Source of the DNA: Ciceribacter ferrooxidans | GTDB taxonomy: Bacteria > Pseudomonadota > Alphaproteobacteria > Rhizobiales > Rhizobiaceae | Direction: 5' to 3' | Length of the DNA: 64,000 bases | NCBI RefSeq assembly: GCF_004137355.1 | Contig: NZ_SDVB01000253.1 | Coordinates: 496,001-560,000 of the forward strand | Shown: positions 8,108-15,789 of the stretch, piece by piece | Position numbering within the stretch: the stretch's first letter is position 1 | Layout: each line of letters begins with the position of its first letter | Translations under genes and position numbers: made by a program | Notes under the pieces: generated by a model | What the model was told of the DNA's origin: nothing | What the model saw: only the letters and a program-made list of their open reading frames with translations | Databases searched by the model: none

Positions 8108-8502
8108 GGGGATATCTCCAGATTTTTGCGCCAGTCGAAGAGGCCGAGCGCGCCTTTGACAGAGATGAAGGGAACTGCCCGCGGATTGGCGAGCACGAAG
8201 CCGTAAGGACCGAAGAACCAAGGGCTCGGGTGGTGGGTCACCACGTCGACGAGATCGGCAACGCCGATGATGCCGCCGCGCCGGATAGCATCGAAGGCAG
8301 GGATATCTTTGATGCCGAGCGACCATACGAACTGTCTGGTTTCGGCATATTCGGCCATCGTCATGCCTTTGGCAGCATGGATGCAGATCGGGCCGCGCAG
8401 GTTCGTCGACCACGAGCGGTTCTCGACTGGTTTCCCGGCGTGCAGGATTGCCCATGCCCATGGCTGGCGGATGGAAAGGGCGAGCTTTGGAAGGTCGTCC
8501 AT
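8101..8502 (-). CDS. ASCH domain protein
   Basis: 133 residues with the ASCH signature: LALSIRQPWAWAIL at the N-terminus, then a basic ENRSW element, IGVADLVDVV, and a final beta strand. ASCH proteins have a PUA-like barrel that binds RNA or modified nucleosides; some are amidohydrolases of N4-acetylcytidine. The role in the phage is not known. The gene overlaps dnaN by seven bases and so is co-translated with it. Confidence 0.8.
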   Translation of the reverse strand: MDDLPKLALSIRQPWAWAILHAGKPVENRSWSTNLRGPICIHAAKGMTMAEYAETRQFVWSLGIKDIPAFDAIRRGGIIGVADLVDVVTHHPSPWFFGPYGFVLANPRAVPFISVKGALGLFDWRKNLEISPC

Positions 8503-8504
8503 CG

Positions 8505-8774
8505 CTATGCGGCTCCTCTGATGCCGAGCAGGCGGGCGATCGCCATGCGCCCGGCGCTGGTCGGTTTGATGTTCGGAAGTTTTCCGTTGATCAGGCCCTT
8601 GTCGCGCAGGGCCTCGACGACCTTCGTGGTGAAGCGGCGGTCGCCGATGACGACGTAGCCCGCCCGCCGGGACTGGTGCCGGTAGCGACCGATTCCGGTG
8701 AGCGCCGCCTGCTCGGTGAGCGTGAGGTGCTTTTCAGGGTCGATGACGGCCGGGTTTTCGGCGAGCGGGATCAT
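8505..8774 (-). CDS. small winged-helix-like protein
   Basis: 89 residues. The middle is compatible with a winged helix (RRFTTKVVEALRDKGLI.., a recognition helix followed by a turn). It is placed between the DUF2303 and ASCH genes in the same operon. No family match I can name; a DNA-binding role is only a guess. Confidence 0.55.
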   Translation of the reverse strand: MIPLAENPAVIDPEKHLTLTEQAALTGIGRYRHQSRRAGYVVIGDRRFTTKVVEALRDKGLINGKLPNIKPTSAGRMAIARLLGIRGAA

Positions 8775-8788
8775 GGCTCTTTCTCCCG

Positions 8789-9757
8789 TCAGCCCGTCAC
8801 GCCGCCGGCCATTTCCGGCTTGCCGCAGTAGGCGGGCAGTTCGGTCGCGGTCGAGGCGGTCAGCAGATCCCGCTCGATCTGCTGGGTGACGTAGACATCC
8901 GGCCGATAGAGCTTGAAGGTCCAGACCACGCTGCCCGCCGACACGCGGTAGCGCAGGCGCACCGGGATGCGCGTCGTCTCGCCCATGAAGAAGGGCGGGA
9001 TGGACAGGATGAAGAGGCCAGGCACGGAAATCTTGTTGCCCGCCGCGTCCTTGTGCTCCTCGTCCCAGGTGATCTCGCCTTCGCCGCTCTGCAGAACGAC
9101 ATTGTTCTTCACCCGGCTCGAGACATTCACCTGAAGTCCGCGCGAGAGCGCGACCATCTGGTTCGGCCAGGCCACCTTGAGGCCGAAGCGCTCCTTGAAG
9201 TCTTCATCTTCGGCGGTATCCGGCGAGGAGAGGTCGGGCAGGTGGTTTTCGATCCACTCGGCAAATTCGGACTGATTCATCGTCACGCCGTCCTGCGCGA
9301 TCCATGCCTTCCATTCTTCCGAGAGCGGGAAGGCGTAGTGGATGCGGTGCTTGCCGTTGTCGGCGCGCGCCTTGTCTTCGAGGTCGTGATAGTCGATCAC
9401 GGCGGTGAGCGAGGGCTTGCGCCAGTCGGTGTCGGCGAAGATCACGCTATTCCCCGTCTTGTGGCGGTCGACGAGGTCGATGAAGCTCTGCAGCGTCTGC
9501 ACGTTTGCAGTGCCGCTCTTGCGGACGGGGTGCGTCCGGTATTCCTCGATCAGCGCCTTGACGCTGACCGCCTTGCCGGTCTTGCGGTCGATGAGGATAG
9601 GGAGTTCTTTCGGGAGGCCAAGGTCGGCTATCCCCTCGATATCGACCCTTGCCAGCGTCGTGCCGGCATCGTCGATGATCTTGCGCAGCGCTTCGATGTC
9701 GACCGCCGGCGCGAGCTGCGCGACTGTCGCTTCGAGTGTGGTTTCGTCCGTCTTCAT
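8789..9757 (-). CDS. DUF2303 family phage protein
   Basis: 322 residues from ATG 9757. The layout fits DUF2303, an uncharacterised family frequent in phages of alpha- and gammaproteobacteria: an N-terminal helical part, then DTDWRKPSLTAVIDYHD, an acidic middle, and a C-terminal beta-rich part with FILSIPPFFMGE and VRLRYRV. Family members occur with ssb and recombination genes, so a role in phage DNA metabolism is likely but unproven. Located between two small early genes in the leftward operon. Confidence 0.75.
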   Translation of the reverse strand: MKTDETTLEATVAQLAPAVDIEALRKIIDDAGTTLARVDIEGIADLGLPKELPILIDRKTGKAVSVKALIEEYRTHPVRKSGTANVQTLQSFIDLVDRHKTGNSVIFADTDWRKPSLTAVIDYHDLEDKARADNGKHRIHYAFPLSEEWKAWIAQDGVTMNQSEFAEWIENHLPDLSSPDTAEDEDFKERFGLKVAWPNQMVALSRGLQVNVSSRVKNNVVLQSGEGEITWDEEHKDAAGNKISVPGLFILSIPPFFMGETTRIPVRLRYRVSAGSVVWTFKLYRPDVYVTQQIERDLLTASTATELPAYCGKPEMAGGVTG

Positions 9758-9789
9758 GCTTCTCTTCCTTTTTCGGCTTGGGGAGGGGC

Positions 9790-10137
9790 TTACTGGCGGT
9801 GGGCCTCGATCGCCCGGGGCCCGCCGAACATGTCGTGCTGGGCGGGGTGCTCGGTCGAAAGCGCGCCGTCCTCGGTCGTCCAGAAGACGTCCATGCGGCG
9901 CGGTTCCTTCGGCAGGGTCGAGGCGATGTCGTTGGTGATCTGCACCATCATGTTCTCGACCGAGAACTTCATCTTGAGGGTCAGCGACCCGGAGAACTTC
10001 TTCTTCGGATTGTCTTCCGACAGGTGGTGCAGCTTGCCGATCACCTTGGCGATCTCGACATTGAGATCGGATTTCAGGTCGCCGTGCTCGAGCACGGCAA
10101 TCAGGGTATCGGCATCGCGGATCAGTTTCATGCTCAC
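9790..10137 (-). CDS. unknown early phage protein
   Basis: 115 residues, the first ATG at 10137 (a second in frame at 10131). The first part is helical, the middle is beta-rich with alternating lysines (KKKFSGSLTLKMKFSVENMMVQ). No known domain seen. It precedes the DUF2303 gene by about 30 bp, and the two may act together. Confidence 0.6.
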   Translation of the reverse strand: MSMKLIRDADTLIAVLEHGDLKSDLNVEIAKVIGKLHHLSEDNPKKKFSGSLTLKMKFSVENMMVQITNDIASTLPKEPRRMDVFWTTEDGALSTEHPAQHDMFGGPRAIEAHRQ

Positions 10138-10158
10138 AGGCGTGCTCCTTGGCTGGTT

Positions 10159-10593
10159 TCAGGTCTGGGTGGCTTGCGCGAGCGACAGGGATATTCGACC
10201 CTTGATCCAAGGGCTGTCGTCGCCTGTCCGGTTGCGGCAGTATTCGCGGAACCCAGGTGCGGCGAGGTTTTCCTTCTGTGTCCCCCATTTCAGGTTCGAC
10301 GGTCGGTTGTTGGCGGAGTTCTCGTCGCCATGGATGCAGATGCTATCGGCGTGCGGGCGCGGGCCGTGGAAGCCTTCGCAGACAAGTTGATGAACTTTGT
10401 AGGTCTTGCCTTTGTAGACGACGATGAAGCGCGCATCTTCCTTGCTCCAGACGCCGAAATGAGGCTCCCCGCCATATTGGCGAACACCACCATTCGGCAT
10501 CGACGCCATGTATGGGGCAACCATGACCCGGCCTTCACTGGACACGAGTAACTGCGGGGCCGACGGTACGATTTTCCATATCTCGCCAATCAT
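10159..10593 (-). CDS. HNH endonuclease with NUMOD4-like start
   Basis: 144 residues. The N-terminus ([21 protein letters not shown]) matches the NUMOD4-type module that contacts DNA in phage homing nucleases. The C-terminal half carries the HNH_3 type fold: [16 protein letters not shown], then [21 protein letters not shown], with His68, His88 and the Asn residues of NNRPSNL as likely metal and catalytic residues. Such genes often are free-standing homing endonucleases in phages. Its start overlaps the ssb stop (ATGA). Confidence 0.85.
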   Translation of the reverse strand: MIGEIWKIVPSAPQLLVSSEGRVMVAPYMASMPNGGVRQYGGEPHFGVWSKEDARFIVVYKGKTYKVHQLVCEGFHGPRPHADSICIHGDENSANNRPSNLKWGTQKENLAAPGFREYCRNRTGDDSPWIKGRISLSLAQATQT

Positions 10594-11087
10594 CCGCGCC
10601 ACTCCGGAGCGAATGGAATGTCGTCGTCGAGATCGCTGGAGAAGCTCGGGCCGGTCGCGCCGCCGGAAGGAGTGCGACTGCTTTCGCGCCCATAGTCCTC
10701 GGGGCTGCCGGCCGGCGGCGGGCGGTTGCCGCCGCCAGGCGAGCCGAGCAGCGTCAGGTTGCAGTGGAAGCCGTTCAGCACGACCTCGGTCGTGTAGCGG
10801 TCCTGGCCGCTCTGGTCCTGCCACTTGCGGGTCTGGAGCTGGCCTTCGAGATAGACCGCCGAACCCTTCTTCAGGTATTGCTCGGCGACCTTGGCCAGCC
10901 CCTCGACGAAGATGACGACCGAGTGCCACTCGGTCCGTTCCTTGCGGTCGCCGGTCACCTTGTCGCGCCACGTCTCGGAGGTGGCGACGCGCAGGTTCGC
11001 GATCGGCCGGCCGTCCTGGGTGCGGCGGATTTCCGGGTCGGCGCCGAGATGGCCGATCAGGATGACCTTGTTCACACTTCCCGCCAT
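10590..11087 (-). CDS. ssb: single-stranded DNA-binding protein
   Basis: 165 residues. The N-terminal OB fold is clear ([32 protein letters not shown].., [29 protein letters not shown]). A Gly/Pro/Ser-rich linker and an acidic tip follow. The tip DDDIPF is not at the very end, since APEWRG follows it, which is unusual for SSB. SSB protects single-stranded DNA and recruits repair and replication proteins through the tip. It is encoded next to the HNH, DUF2303 and dnaN genes, so it is probably for phage replication or recombination. Confidence 0.95.
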   Translation of the reverse strand: MAGSVNKVILIGHLGADPEIRRTQDGRPIANLRVATSETWRDKVTGDRKERTEWHSVVIFVEGLAKVAEQYLKKGSAVYLEGQLQTRKWQDQSGQDRYTTEVVLNGFHCNLTLLGSPGGGNRPPPAGSPEDYGRESSRTPSGGATGPSFSSDLDDDIPFAPEWRG

Positions 11088-11335
11088 CAGCGTGCCTCCG
11101 TCTTGAAACCGGCGCAGTGGTTCACGGCGGTGATGATGAGACGGCGGGTGGCGTCGGCGTCGGCGTCTTCCCGCTCGCTGTTGACGTCGACGGTGAAGAC
11201 GTGGTTGCCGCCGGCGTCGAGCACCGAGCCCATGTCGTCCGGATCGGGTGCTAACGGCAGCCTGTAGCCGCGCTCGCGCAGCTCGTTTGCATAGAGATCC
11301 GGCGAGACCAGATCGAAGAAACTACGCTCAGTCAT
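11087..11335 (-). CDS. small unknown early phage protein
   Basis: 82 residues from ATG 11335, soluble, with a repeated acidic/basic pattern in the middle and a conserved-looking end ([16 protein letters not shown]). Start and stop overlap the neighbouring genes. Unknown function. Confidence 0.55.
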   Translation of the reverse strand: MTERSFFDLVSPDLYANELRERGYRLPLAPDPDDMGSVLDAGGNHVFTVDVNSEREDADADATRRLIITAVNHCAGFKTEAR

Positions 11336-11564
11336 GATCGGCTTCCTTCCGGATCGCGCGAGTGCGCTTGTTCCAGGCGCGGATCGCGGCGCGGCCGCCG
11401 GGCTCGTCCTCGTCGCCGTCATTGTCTTCAGGATATTGGGTCGGTCCCTTCGCGCTGCACGCGTTGCAGAAGACGTAGGCGGATGAGAAATCGCGGCGCT
11501 CGACGAAAGCGTCCGACTGGCCGCAGAATGGGCAGGGTTTGAGCTTCGGGAGACGCCTAGCCAT
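11328..11564 (-). CDS. Lar-like zinc-ribbon protein (restriction alleviation family)
   Basis: 78 residues with the Lar family pattern: LKPCPFCGQSDAFVE, then VFCNACSAKGP, and a C-terminal AIRAWNKR. Two CxxC pairs should bind zinc. The Rac prophage Lar protein lowers type I restriction of incoming DNA. Many phage members are annotated by the short ribbon alone, so this function is only suggested. It fits with two methyltransferases elsewhere in the prophage. Start ATG at 11564, overlapping the upstream stop. Confidence 0.75.
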   Translation of the reverse strand: MARRLPKLKPCPFCGQSDAFVERRDFSSAYVFCNACSAKGPTQYPEDNDGDEDEPGGRAAIRAWNKRTRAIRKEADHD

Positions 11565-11997
11565 GGGACACCCCCGAAGCCAAGCGGACACGTGACGCGG
11601 CAATGAACCGGCCGAAGGTGAGTTCCGACCAGCTGTCGCTCACCTCCAGCCATTTGCGGTACTTGGCGTTTGCGAAGGACGTTGCGGCGATCGTTTCGGC
11701 CGCGCCTTCAAAGGTCACTTCGAAAAGTCGCCACGGGTCGCGTATGGATTTCAGGTGATCCGCCAGCTCTCGGCGACCATCCTCGGTGACTTCGAAACAG
11801 GTCAGCGATCCACCGTTCGTTCCGGCCTCGCGCCAGAATGGCGATGCTGCCATGGCACGGCCTTCGTCGCAGTCGGAATCGATGAAGTACCGGTTGCGAT
11901 AGGTTTCCTGCAGCGGGAAGATCGGACGGCCAAGTGCGTGGTCTATGGCGTCCATCATGCCGTCTTCGAGAAAGCGGTTGATGGAGGGATTAGCCAT
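11557..11997 (-). CDS. unknown early phage protein
   Basis: 146 residues, soluble. The C-terminal half has YRKWLEVSDSWSELTFGRFIAASRVRL; no domain is recognised. Its end VSHG is the same as that of the next upstream gene, because both gene junctions share the overlap TCCCATGGCTA. The upstream stop and the downstream start are read from the same eight bases. Confidence 0.6.
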   Translation of the reverse strand: MANPSINRFLEDGMMDAIDHALGRPIFPLQETYRNRYFIDSDCDEGRAMAASPFWREAGTNGGSLTCFEVTEDGRRELADHLKSIRDPWRLFEVTFEGAAETIAATSFANAKYRKWLEVSDSWSELTFGRFIAASRVRLASGVSHG

Positions 11998-12373
11998 GGG
12001 AGACGTCCTCCTCTTCCGCTTCTTCCCAGTCGCAGCCGGTGACGAAATTGGCGTCGGCGAAATCCAGCGTGTCGAGCACGTGGAAGAGGGCGAGCGCGAG
12101 GCTCAGCGTCGTCTGCGGACCGGTGATCGCGCGCGGGTCGCCGGAGAGAACGGAGCGAGCGAGGCCGCGGGCGCCGTCGATGTCGATCGGGCCGCAGACC
12201 TGCAGGCCGGCCGCATCGACCAGCACCGGAGAGCCGGAGCGGAACTCCGCGATGAGCGCGTTATACTGCTTGTCGATGCCGACCTGCATGGAGCCGGCGT
12301 GTTTCGTGACCGCGATGCGGTGGCCGTTTTCGAACGGCGCGTGGGTGCCGGTGATTTCGATATGGGTGGTCAT
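11990..12373 (-). CDS. unknown early phage protein
   Basis: 127 residues from ATG 12373. The first 60 are beta-rich (HIEITGTHAPFENGHRIAVTKHAG), the remainder alpha. The acidic C-terminus ends EEAEEEDVSHG. No family recognised. Coupled by overlap to both neighbours in the leftward operon. Confidence 0.6.
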   Translation of the reverse strand: MTTHIEITGTHAPFENGHRIAVTKHAGSMQVGIDKQYNALIAEFRSGSPVLVDAAGLQVCGPIDIDGARGLARSVLSGDPRAITGPQTTLSLALALFHVLDTLDFADANFVTGCDWEEAEEEDVSHG

Positions 12374-13092
12374 TTTCCCTTCCCTTCGCGGAATTCGGTC
12401 AGCGACACGTGGGCGGCGTGCACGGCGCTCGCCTCCATCCGCCGCTCGTAGCCGAGCAGGCGGTCGAACATGGCGATGAAGGCCTCCTCGGCCTTCATCG
12501 CCCCCCATGGGCGGATGGCGCCGGTGAGTTTTGGAGTGGGGGATTTCAGCGCCGGCAGCTTCGCCTTCACCCATGCGGCGCCGTTGCTGCCGAAGAGCGC
12601 CACCGCCTCGGCATACAGCATCCGCTCGTCCATGGCGGCGACGGTGGTGCGCATCCGCTTCGACCAGGCGGCAGGTGCCGGCAGGCCGGCGGCGGTGTAG
12701 ATCGCCCAGTCCCAGCCGTCGCGGATGGCGCGATGCACCCGGTCGTAGGCCGCCGCCGCTTCTTCTCCGCCAGCCATGCGGATCGCCGTGCGTTCGAGGC
12801 TCTGCACCGGGCGCGTCTTGTCGCCGACGAAGGACTCGTGGCCATCGTGGAGAAGGAAGAGCGCGGCGAGCAGCTCGTCGCCGCCCTCGTTGAGGATCGC
12901 CTGTGCGCCCATGGCGCAATGCTGGGCGACCGAGTAGCCGCCGTGCGGGGTGCCGTTGAAGCGGGCGATGCGCGAGAGCCGCGCGGCCATGATGGAGAAG
13001 GAGACCTCCTCGGCCATCGGGGCGGCGAGGTCCATCAGGCTGCCGTCGGCGCGGAAGCTGTCGATGCGGGTGCGGCAGAGGCGAACCGTCAT
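12370..13092 (-). CDS. HD-domain phosphohydrolase (YfbR-like)
   Basis: 240 residues with an HD-type metal site: the first His in YSVAQHCAMGAQ, the HD pair in LFLLHDGHESFVGD, and acidic residues further on. The closest well-known group is the YfbR type of 5'-deoxynucleotidases, which act on dNMPs; the true substrate cannot be read from sequence. With MazG in the same operon it may adjust nucleotide pools for phage replication. ATG 13092 overlaps the preceding small gene. Confidence 0.8.
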   Translation of the reverse strand: MTVRLCRTRIDSFRADGSLMDLAAPMAEEVSFSIMAARLSRIARFNGTPHGGYSVAQHCAMGAQAILNEGGDELLAALFLLHDGHESFVGDKTRPVQSLERTAIRMAGGEEAAAAYDRVHRAIRDGWDWAIYTAAGLPAPAAWSKRMRTTVAAMDERMLYAEAVALFGSNGAAWVKAKLPALKSPTPKLTGAIRPWGAMKAEEAFIAMFDRLLGYERRMEASAVHAAHVSLTEFREGKGK

Positions 13093-13211
13093 TCGGCGCT
13101 CCATGCCTGCAGCTGCGGGGCAGGGCGCACCGCCAGCCGGTTCACCGAAGCGAGCAGAGTGAAGCTGCCGGCGGCGAAGCAGAGGCCGGTCACTGCGGCG
13201 ACGAGCATCAT
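13089..13211 (-). CDS. small single-TM protein, first gene of leftward operon
   Basis: About 40 residues from ATG 13211, with one membrane segment (MLVAAVTGLCFAAGSFTLLASV) and a short tail. The frame stays open further upstream, to a GTG at 13313. That would start inside a 19-bp palindrome and neither start has a clear ribosome site, so the N-terminus is uncertain. Its stop overlaps the HD gene start by four bases. Function unknown. Confidence 0.45.
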   Translation of the reverse strand: MMLVAAVTGLCFAAGSFTLLASVNRLAVRPAPQLQAWSAE

Positions 13212-13307
13212 GTGGGAAAGCGAAACGGGCGCCGACCGCCGGGGAGGCTCGGCGATCGGCGCCGGCACGCGCGCGCCGAAGGGGGTGAAGTGATCGCCCC
13301 CTTGATC

Positions 13308-13326
13308 TTGCACGCGCTGCGCGCAA
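13308..13326. promoter_or_regulatory. 19-bp palindrome upstream of the leftward operon
   Basis: TTGCACGCGCTGCGCGCAA is an inverted repeat with a single mismatched pair. It lies between the first leftward gene and the rightward gene at 13370, where the leftward early promoter would be expected. It is unrelated to the TGAAAG-N5-CTTTCA operators, so a different regulator may bind it. A chance palindrome in GC-rich DNA cannot be ruled out. Confidence 0.35.
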
Positions 13327-13369
13327 GGATGAACCCTTTCGGGGGCATCGTGCAGTGAGGGGGAAGTCC

Positions 13370-13687
13370 ATGACGGACGAAGAGAGAAACGAGAAAGACA
13401 GGCTCGCGCAGGAACTGATCGAGGAGCTGCTTGGCCAGCAGTTTGCGGCGGAAGCTCTACTGACGCAATTGATCTGGAAATGGGCGCTTGGTCAGTCTCA
13501 CCCTCCGACGGAGCTTGCAGCATTCTTCCGACCCGTCGAGGAGCAGATGCAAGCTCTAGAGCGAGCACATCCAACTCGGCGGATGAAAGCGGCGCGAGCG
13601 CGCACGCGAGAGATCGCCGAAGAGCTCGGGCGGCTTCTTCATCACGAAGCCTTGCGCCGAACAGGCGGGCAAGGTCAGGTCCAGTAG
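13370..13687 (+). CDS. small acidic coiled-coil-like protein
   Basis: 105 residues from ATG 13370, preceded by GGGGGAAG at good spacing (a GTG at 13355 also is in frame). Highly helical: an acidic start MTDEERNEKDRLAQELIEELL, and a basic second half (RRMKAARARTREIAEEL). No family recognised. Alone on the plus strand between the leftward operon and the operator pair at 13801. Confidence 0.55.
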   Translation: MTDEERNEKDRLAQELIEELLGQQFAAEALLTQLIWKWALGQSHPPTELAAFFRPVEEQMQALERAHPTRRMKAARARTREIAEELGRLLHHEALRRTGGQGQVQ

Positions 13688-13800
13688 GCGTCGGGTGCAT
13701 TTGCCTCTGCTCTCCGTTCTGTCCGGAAAGCCGCCGCGACCGGGGTTCGTCGCGGCGGCTCCTGGGTAGGTCATCCCGATTGGGTGCGGGACAGAGGAAG

Positions 13801-13847
13801 TGAAAGCATATCTTTCATTATTCCGCAAGAGGAAAGATATGCTTTCA
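13801..13847. promoter_or_regulatory. repressor operator pair (OL-like)
   Basis: Two 17-bp sites: TGAAAGCATATCTTTCA at 13801-13817 and GGAAAGATATGCTTTCA at 13831-13847, centres 30 bp apart and in opposite orientation of the central ATATG. The arms TGAAAG/CTTTCA are the same as in the cluster beside the repressor gene. A possible -10 box GATAAT lies at 13853-13858, just after the second site, so a bound repressor should block rightward transcription of the gene at 13876. Confidence 0.75.
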
Positions 13848-13875
13848 CTCTTGATAATGTTTAGGAGAACCGGAA

Positions 13876-14265
13876 ATGGCCACACTGCTCGCACTGATTG
13901 CTGCGGCGTTTATTCTCAACGGCACGATGACATCGCTGGTAGCGGAGAGCGCGCTGCACCAGCTGCTGGCCGCAACCTACATCGTCGGCGGGTTCATCAT
14001 GATGACCCTAGCCTTGGTCGCAGGGAGGGTCGCCAGGGTCGTTGAGGTGCTCGCCAAGGCGGCGCCGCACGCGCCTGAAACGGTGCAAGCGGATGAGCCT
14101 CAGACGATGACTATACCCGCCCGCCGCGCAAAGGCTCCCGACGATTCTGCTGCGAATAGTGGGGAGGGGCAGCAAATCAGGCATATGCTGATTTGTCGGA
14201 ACTGCGGCCGCGAGAACCCTCCGACCTCGAAGCTTTGCTTTTGCGGCATGCCTCTCAATTCATAG
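13876..14265 (+). CDS. two-TM protein with C-terminal zinc ribbon, under phage operators
   Basis: 129 residues after an AGGAG site. Two membrane segments (about residues 2-20 and 28-48) form a hairpin with both ends probably cytoplasmic. A linker and a C-terminal zinc ribbon (CRNCGRENPPTSKLCFCG, about residues 107-124) follow. The gene stands alone, is convergent with the repressor gene and has two operators directly upstream. It should therefore respond to the repressor. No family recognised; a role in exclusion, lysis timing or signalling at the membrane is only a guess. Confidence 0.65.
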   Translation: MATLLALIAAAFILNGTMTSLVAESALHQLLAATYIVGGFIMMTLALVAGRVARVVEVLAKAAPHAPETVQADEPQTMTIPARRAKAPDDSAANSGEGQQIRHMLICRNCGRENPPTSKLCFCGMPLNS

Positions 14266-14299
14266 GGGCGAGGTTGGCGGCGCTGAAACGCCCACCGCT

Positions 14300-15106
14300 C
14301 TACTTCCTCGCAATATGCCCGCAGACGCGACCGATGACCGTGAGTTTGGCCAATTCGACGGTAAATGTTTCCAAAGCCGGGTTGTCGGAGATGATGCGCA
14401 CGAGTGCCGGTTCTGAGAACGGCACGCGTTGGAGGCGCTTGATCTGCGGTTCCGAATAGCCGTCGCTGATCGCATAGACCGTGTCCGTTACGAAATGGTT
14501 CTGTGACAAGTCGATCAGCACGCGGTCGCCGGGCAGGTAGGTCGGGGTCATCGAGTCTCCGACAACCTCCATGACGATCGTATGGTTCGGTGATGCCTTG
14601 ATTTCTGTTCGCAGGTACGCCGATGGGAACACCCACTCTGCCACAATTCTGTGGCCCGATACCGTCCCGTTGGAAACCGGCAGGGAGATGATCTCGCCGA
14701 CGGCCCCCTGGCCCGCGCCAAGCTTGCTATCGAGTTCCGGAAGTGCACCCTCCAAACCTGGCCTCCACTGCTCCCGGCTATAGCTCGGAATGTGGTCGAT
14801 TTCGTCGGCTGCGGCGTCGGGGTCAAAGGAGGAGATGAGTGCCGGTTTGCTCGCTGAAAGCATGCTGCCGCGGTTATAGGCGAGCCAATCCAGACTGACG
14901 CCGGAAACCTTGCATATGGCTGCCATGCTGTCGATGCCGACTTCCTTGCCCAGTTCCCAATTGCCGACGGCGCCTCGGGTCACTCCTTTGGCTTCCTTGC
15001 TCAGAAGCTGAGCAAATTTCTCCTGTGACGACAGCTTGAGAACCTCGGTTCTGACGCGTCGTATTCGTTCGCCGCGTTCGGCGTCAATCTTTCTGGAAGA
15101 GGTCAT
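14300..15106 (-). CDS. CI/LexA-type prophage repressor, S24 peptidase
   Basis: 268 residues from ATG 15106. The N-terminal HTH of XRE type lies at about residues 11-75 (SSQEKFAQLLSKEAKGVTRG..NWELGK). The C-terminal S24 domain shows GDSMTPTYLPGD with the nucleophile Ser185 and the general base Lys223 in QIKRL. A possible self-cleavage Ala-Gly is at 131-132. Such repressors hold the lysogenic state and are inactivated by RecA-stimulated self-cleavage, so induction by DNA damage is expected. The operators between this gene and the divergent Cro-like gene are its likely targets. Confidence 0.9.
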   Translation of the reverse strand: MTSSRKIDAERGERIRRVRTEVLKLSSQEKFAQLLSKEAKGVTRGAVGNWELGKEVGIDSMAAICKVSGVSLDWLAYNRGSMLSASKPALISSFDPDAAADEIDHIPSYSREQWRPGLEGALPELDSKLGAGQGAVGEIISLPVSNGTVSGHRIVAEWVFPSAYLRTEIKASPNHTIVMEVVGDSMTPTYLPGDRVLIDLSQNHFVTDTVYAISDGYSEPQIKRLQRVPFSEPALVRIISDNPALETFTVELAKLTVIGRVCGHIARK

Positions 15107-15123
15107 TGTGGCACTATGCAACA

Positions 15124-15181
15124 TGAAAGGCGACCTTTCATCGAAAGAGGTGCTTGCATAAGAACGAAAGATATGCTTTCA
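15124..15181. promoter_or_regulatory. three-site operator region (OR-like)
   Basis: TGAAAGGCGACCTTTCA (15124-15140) and CGAAAGATATGCTTTCA (15165-15181) flank a degenerate copy CGAAAGAGGTGCTTGCA (15142-15158). The consensus is TGAAAG-N5-CTTTCA. Centres are 18 and 23 bp apart. The array separates the start of the repressor gene (15106, leftward) from the Cro-like gene (15190, rightward), exactly as OR1-OR3 do in lambda. Promoter boxes inside are not clear enough to call. Confidence 0.8.
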
Positions 15182-15189
15182 ATTCACGC

Positions 15190-15399
15190 ATGAACGAGGC
15201 ATGTGAACGAGCAAAGCAGCAGGCTGGCGGCCCAAGCGCTCTCGCGAAAGCGATCGGTGGCGTTACGTCGCAAGCCGTCTCTCAGTGGCAACGGGTCCCC
15301 GCAAATCGGGTTCTCGATGTCGAGCGCGTTAGCGGCGTTTCCAGGCACGAGCTTCGCCCGGATATCTACGGGCCAGTGGGCCAGGAGGCTGCCGAATGA
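15190..15399 (+). CDS. YdaS/Cro-like HTH regulator
   Basis: 69 residues from ATG 15190. The sequence GGPSALAKAIGGVTSQAVSQW, then VPANRVLDVERVSGVSRHELRPDIYG, is the YdaS pattern. YdaS is a phage helix-turn-helix family once thought an antitoxin and now mostly seen as a Cro/CII-like repressor. Divergent from the S24 repressor and next to the operator array, it is the likely lytic partner of the switch. The upstream in-frame start at 15154 lies inside the operators and was rejected. Confidence 0.85.
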   Translation: MNEACERAKQQAGGPSALAKAIGGVTSQAVSQWQRVPANRVLDVERVSGVSRHELRPDIYGPVGQEAAE

Positions 15400-15407
15400 G
15401 CCGATCA
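15383..15407. repeat. 25-bp direct repeat, copy 1
   Basis: The 25 bp starting AGGAGGCTGCCGAATGAG at the 3' end of the YdaS-like gene recur unchanged at 15790-15814. The repeats flank the small leftward gene at 15456, which suggests that this segment was inserted or duplicated by recombination. Confidence 0.8.
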
Positions 15408-15455
15408 TACCGACACATGCTGGACGCGTGCGCCCCTTATGTGATGGCGGCGCCA

Positions 15456-15761
15456 TCACTTGATATCCCGCGCGATCGTGGCATTGCGAAACAAGGCATG
15501 AAGCGACTGGCTCGCCCATTCATGGCTGCGCATGGCTTCTTCCGGCATCTTTCCGTCGGCTATCTTCGACGCCTCGGCGTGGAGAAGCACCGCGTCCGCC
15601 CGGCGTTCGAGATCGGCAAGGGACACGCGTTCCGAAAGGAGCGTTTGCAACATGGTTTCGAGGGCCTGGATGCGGCCGGCCAGCCGGGCACTCAGCTCAA
15701 TGAAGGCTTCAACCGGCACGTAACCGTCTTCGTCTTCCGGGTTTGGCGTTTCGCTGTTCAT
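15456..15761 (-). CDS. unknown small helical protein between Cro and CII genes
   Basis: 101 residues from ATG 15761, with an AAGGA ribosome site. Mostly alpha-helical with an acidic start and a leucine-rich coiled coil (IQALETMLQTLLSERVSL). The neighbour at 15812 has a similar LETML..LL block at a similar position, and both are about 100 residues, so they may be distant paralogues. Transcribed against the cro-cII direction. Confidence 0.55.
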   Translation of the reverse strand: MNSETPNPEDEDGYVPVEAFIELSARLAGRIQALETMLQTLLSERVSLADLERRADAVLLHAEASKIADGKMPEEAMRSHEWASQSLHALFRNATIARDIK

Positions 15762-15789
15762 TTTAACATGTCCTTTCGTCGTGTTTCCA

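Noticed and set aside
13212-13313. GTG start at 13313 for the small TM gene
   Set aside because: It falls inside a 19-bp palindrome and has no ribosome site; kept only as an alternative to ATG 13211.
15154-15189. Upstream start of the Cro-like gene at 15154
   Set aside because: The extra 12 codons overlap the operator at 15165-15181 and lie outside the YdaS domain.
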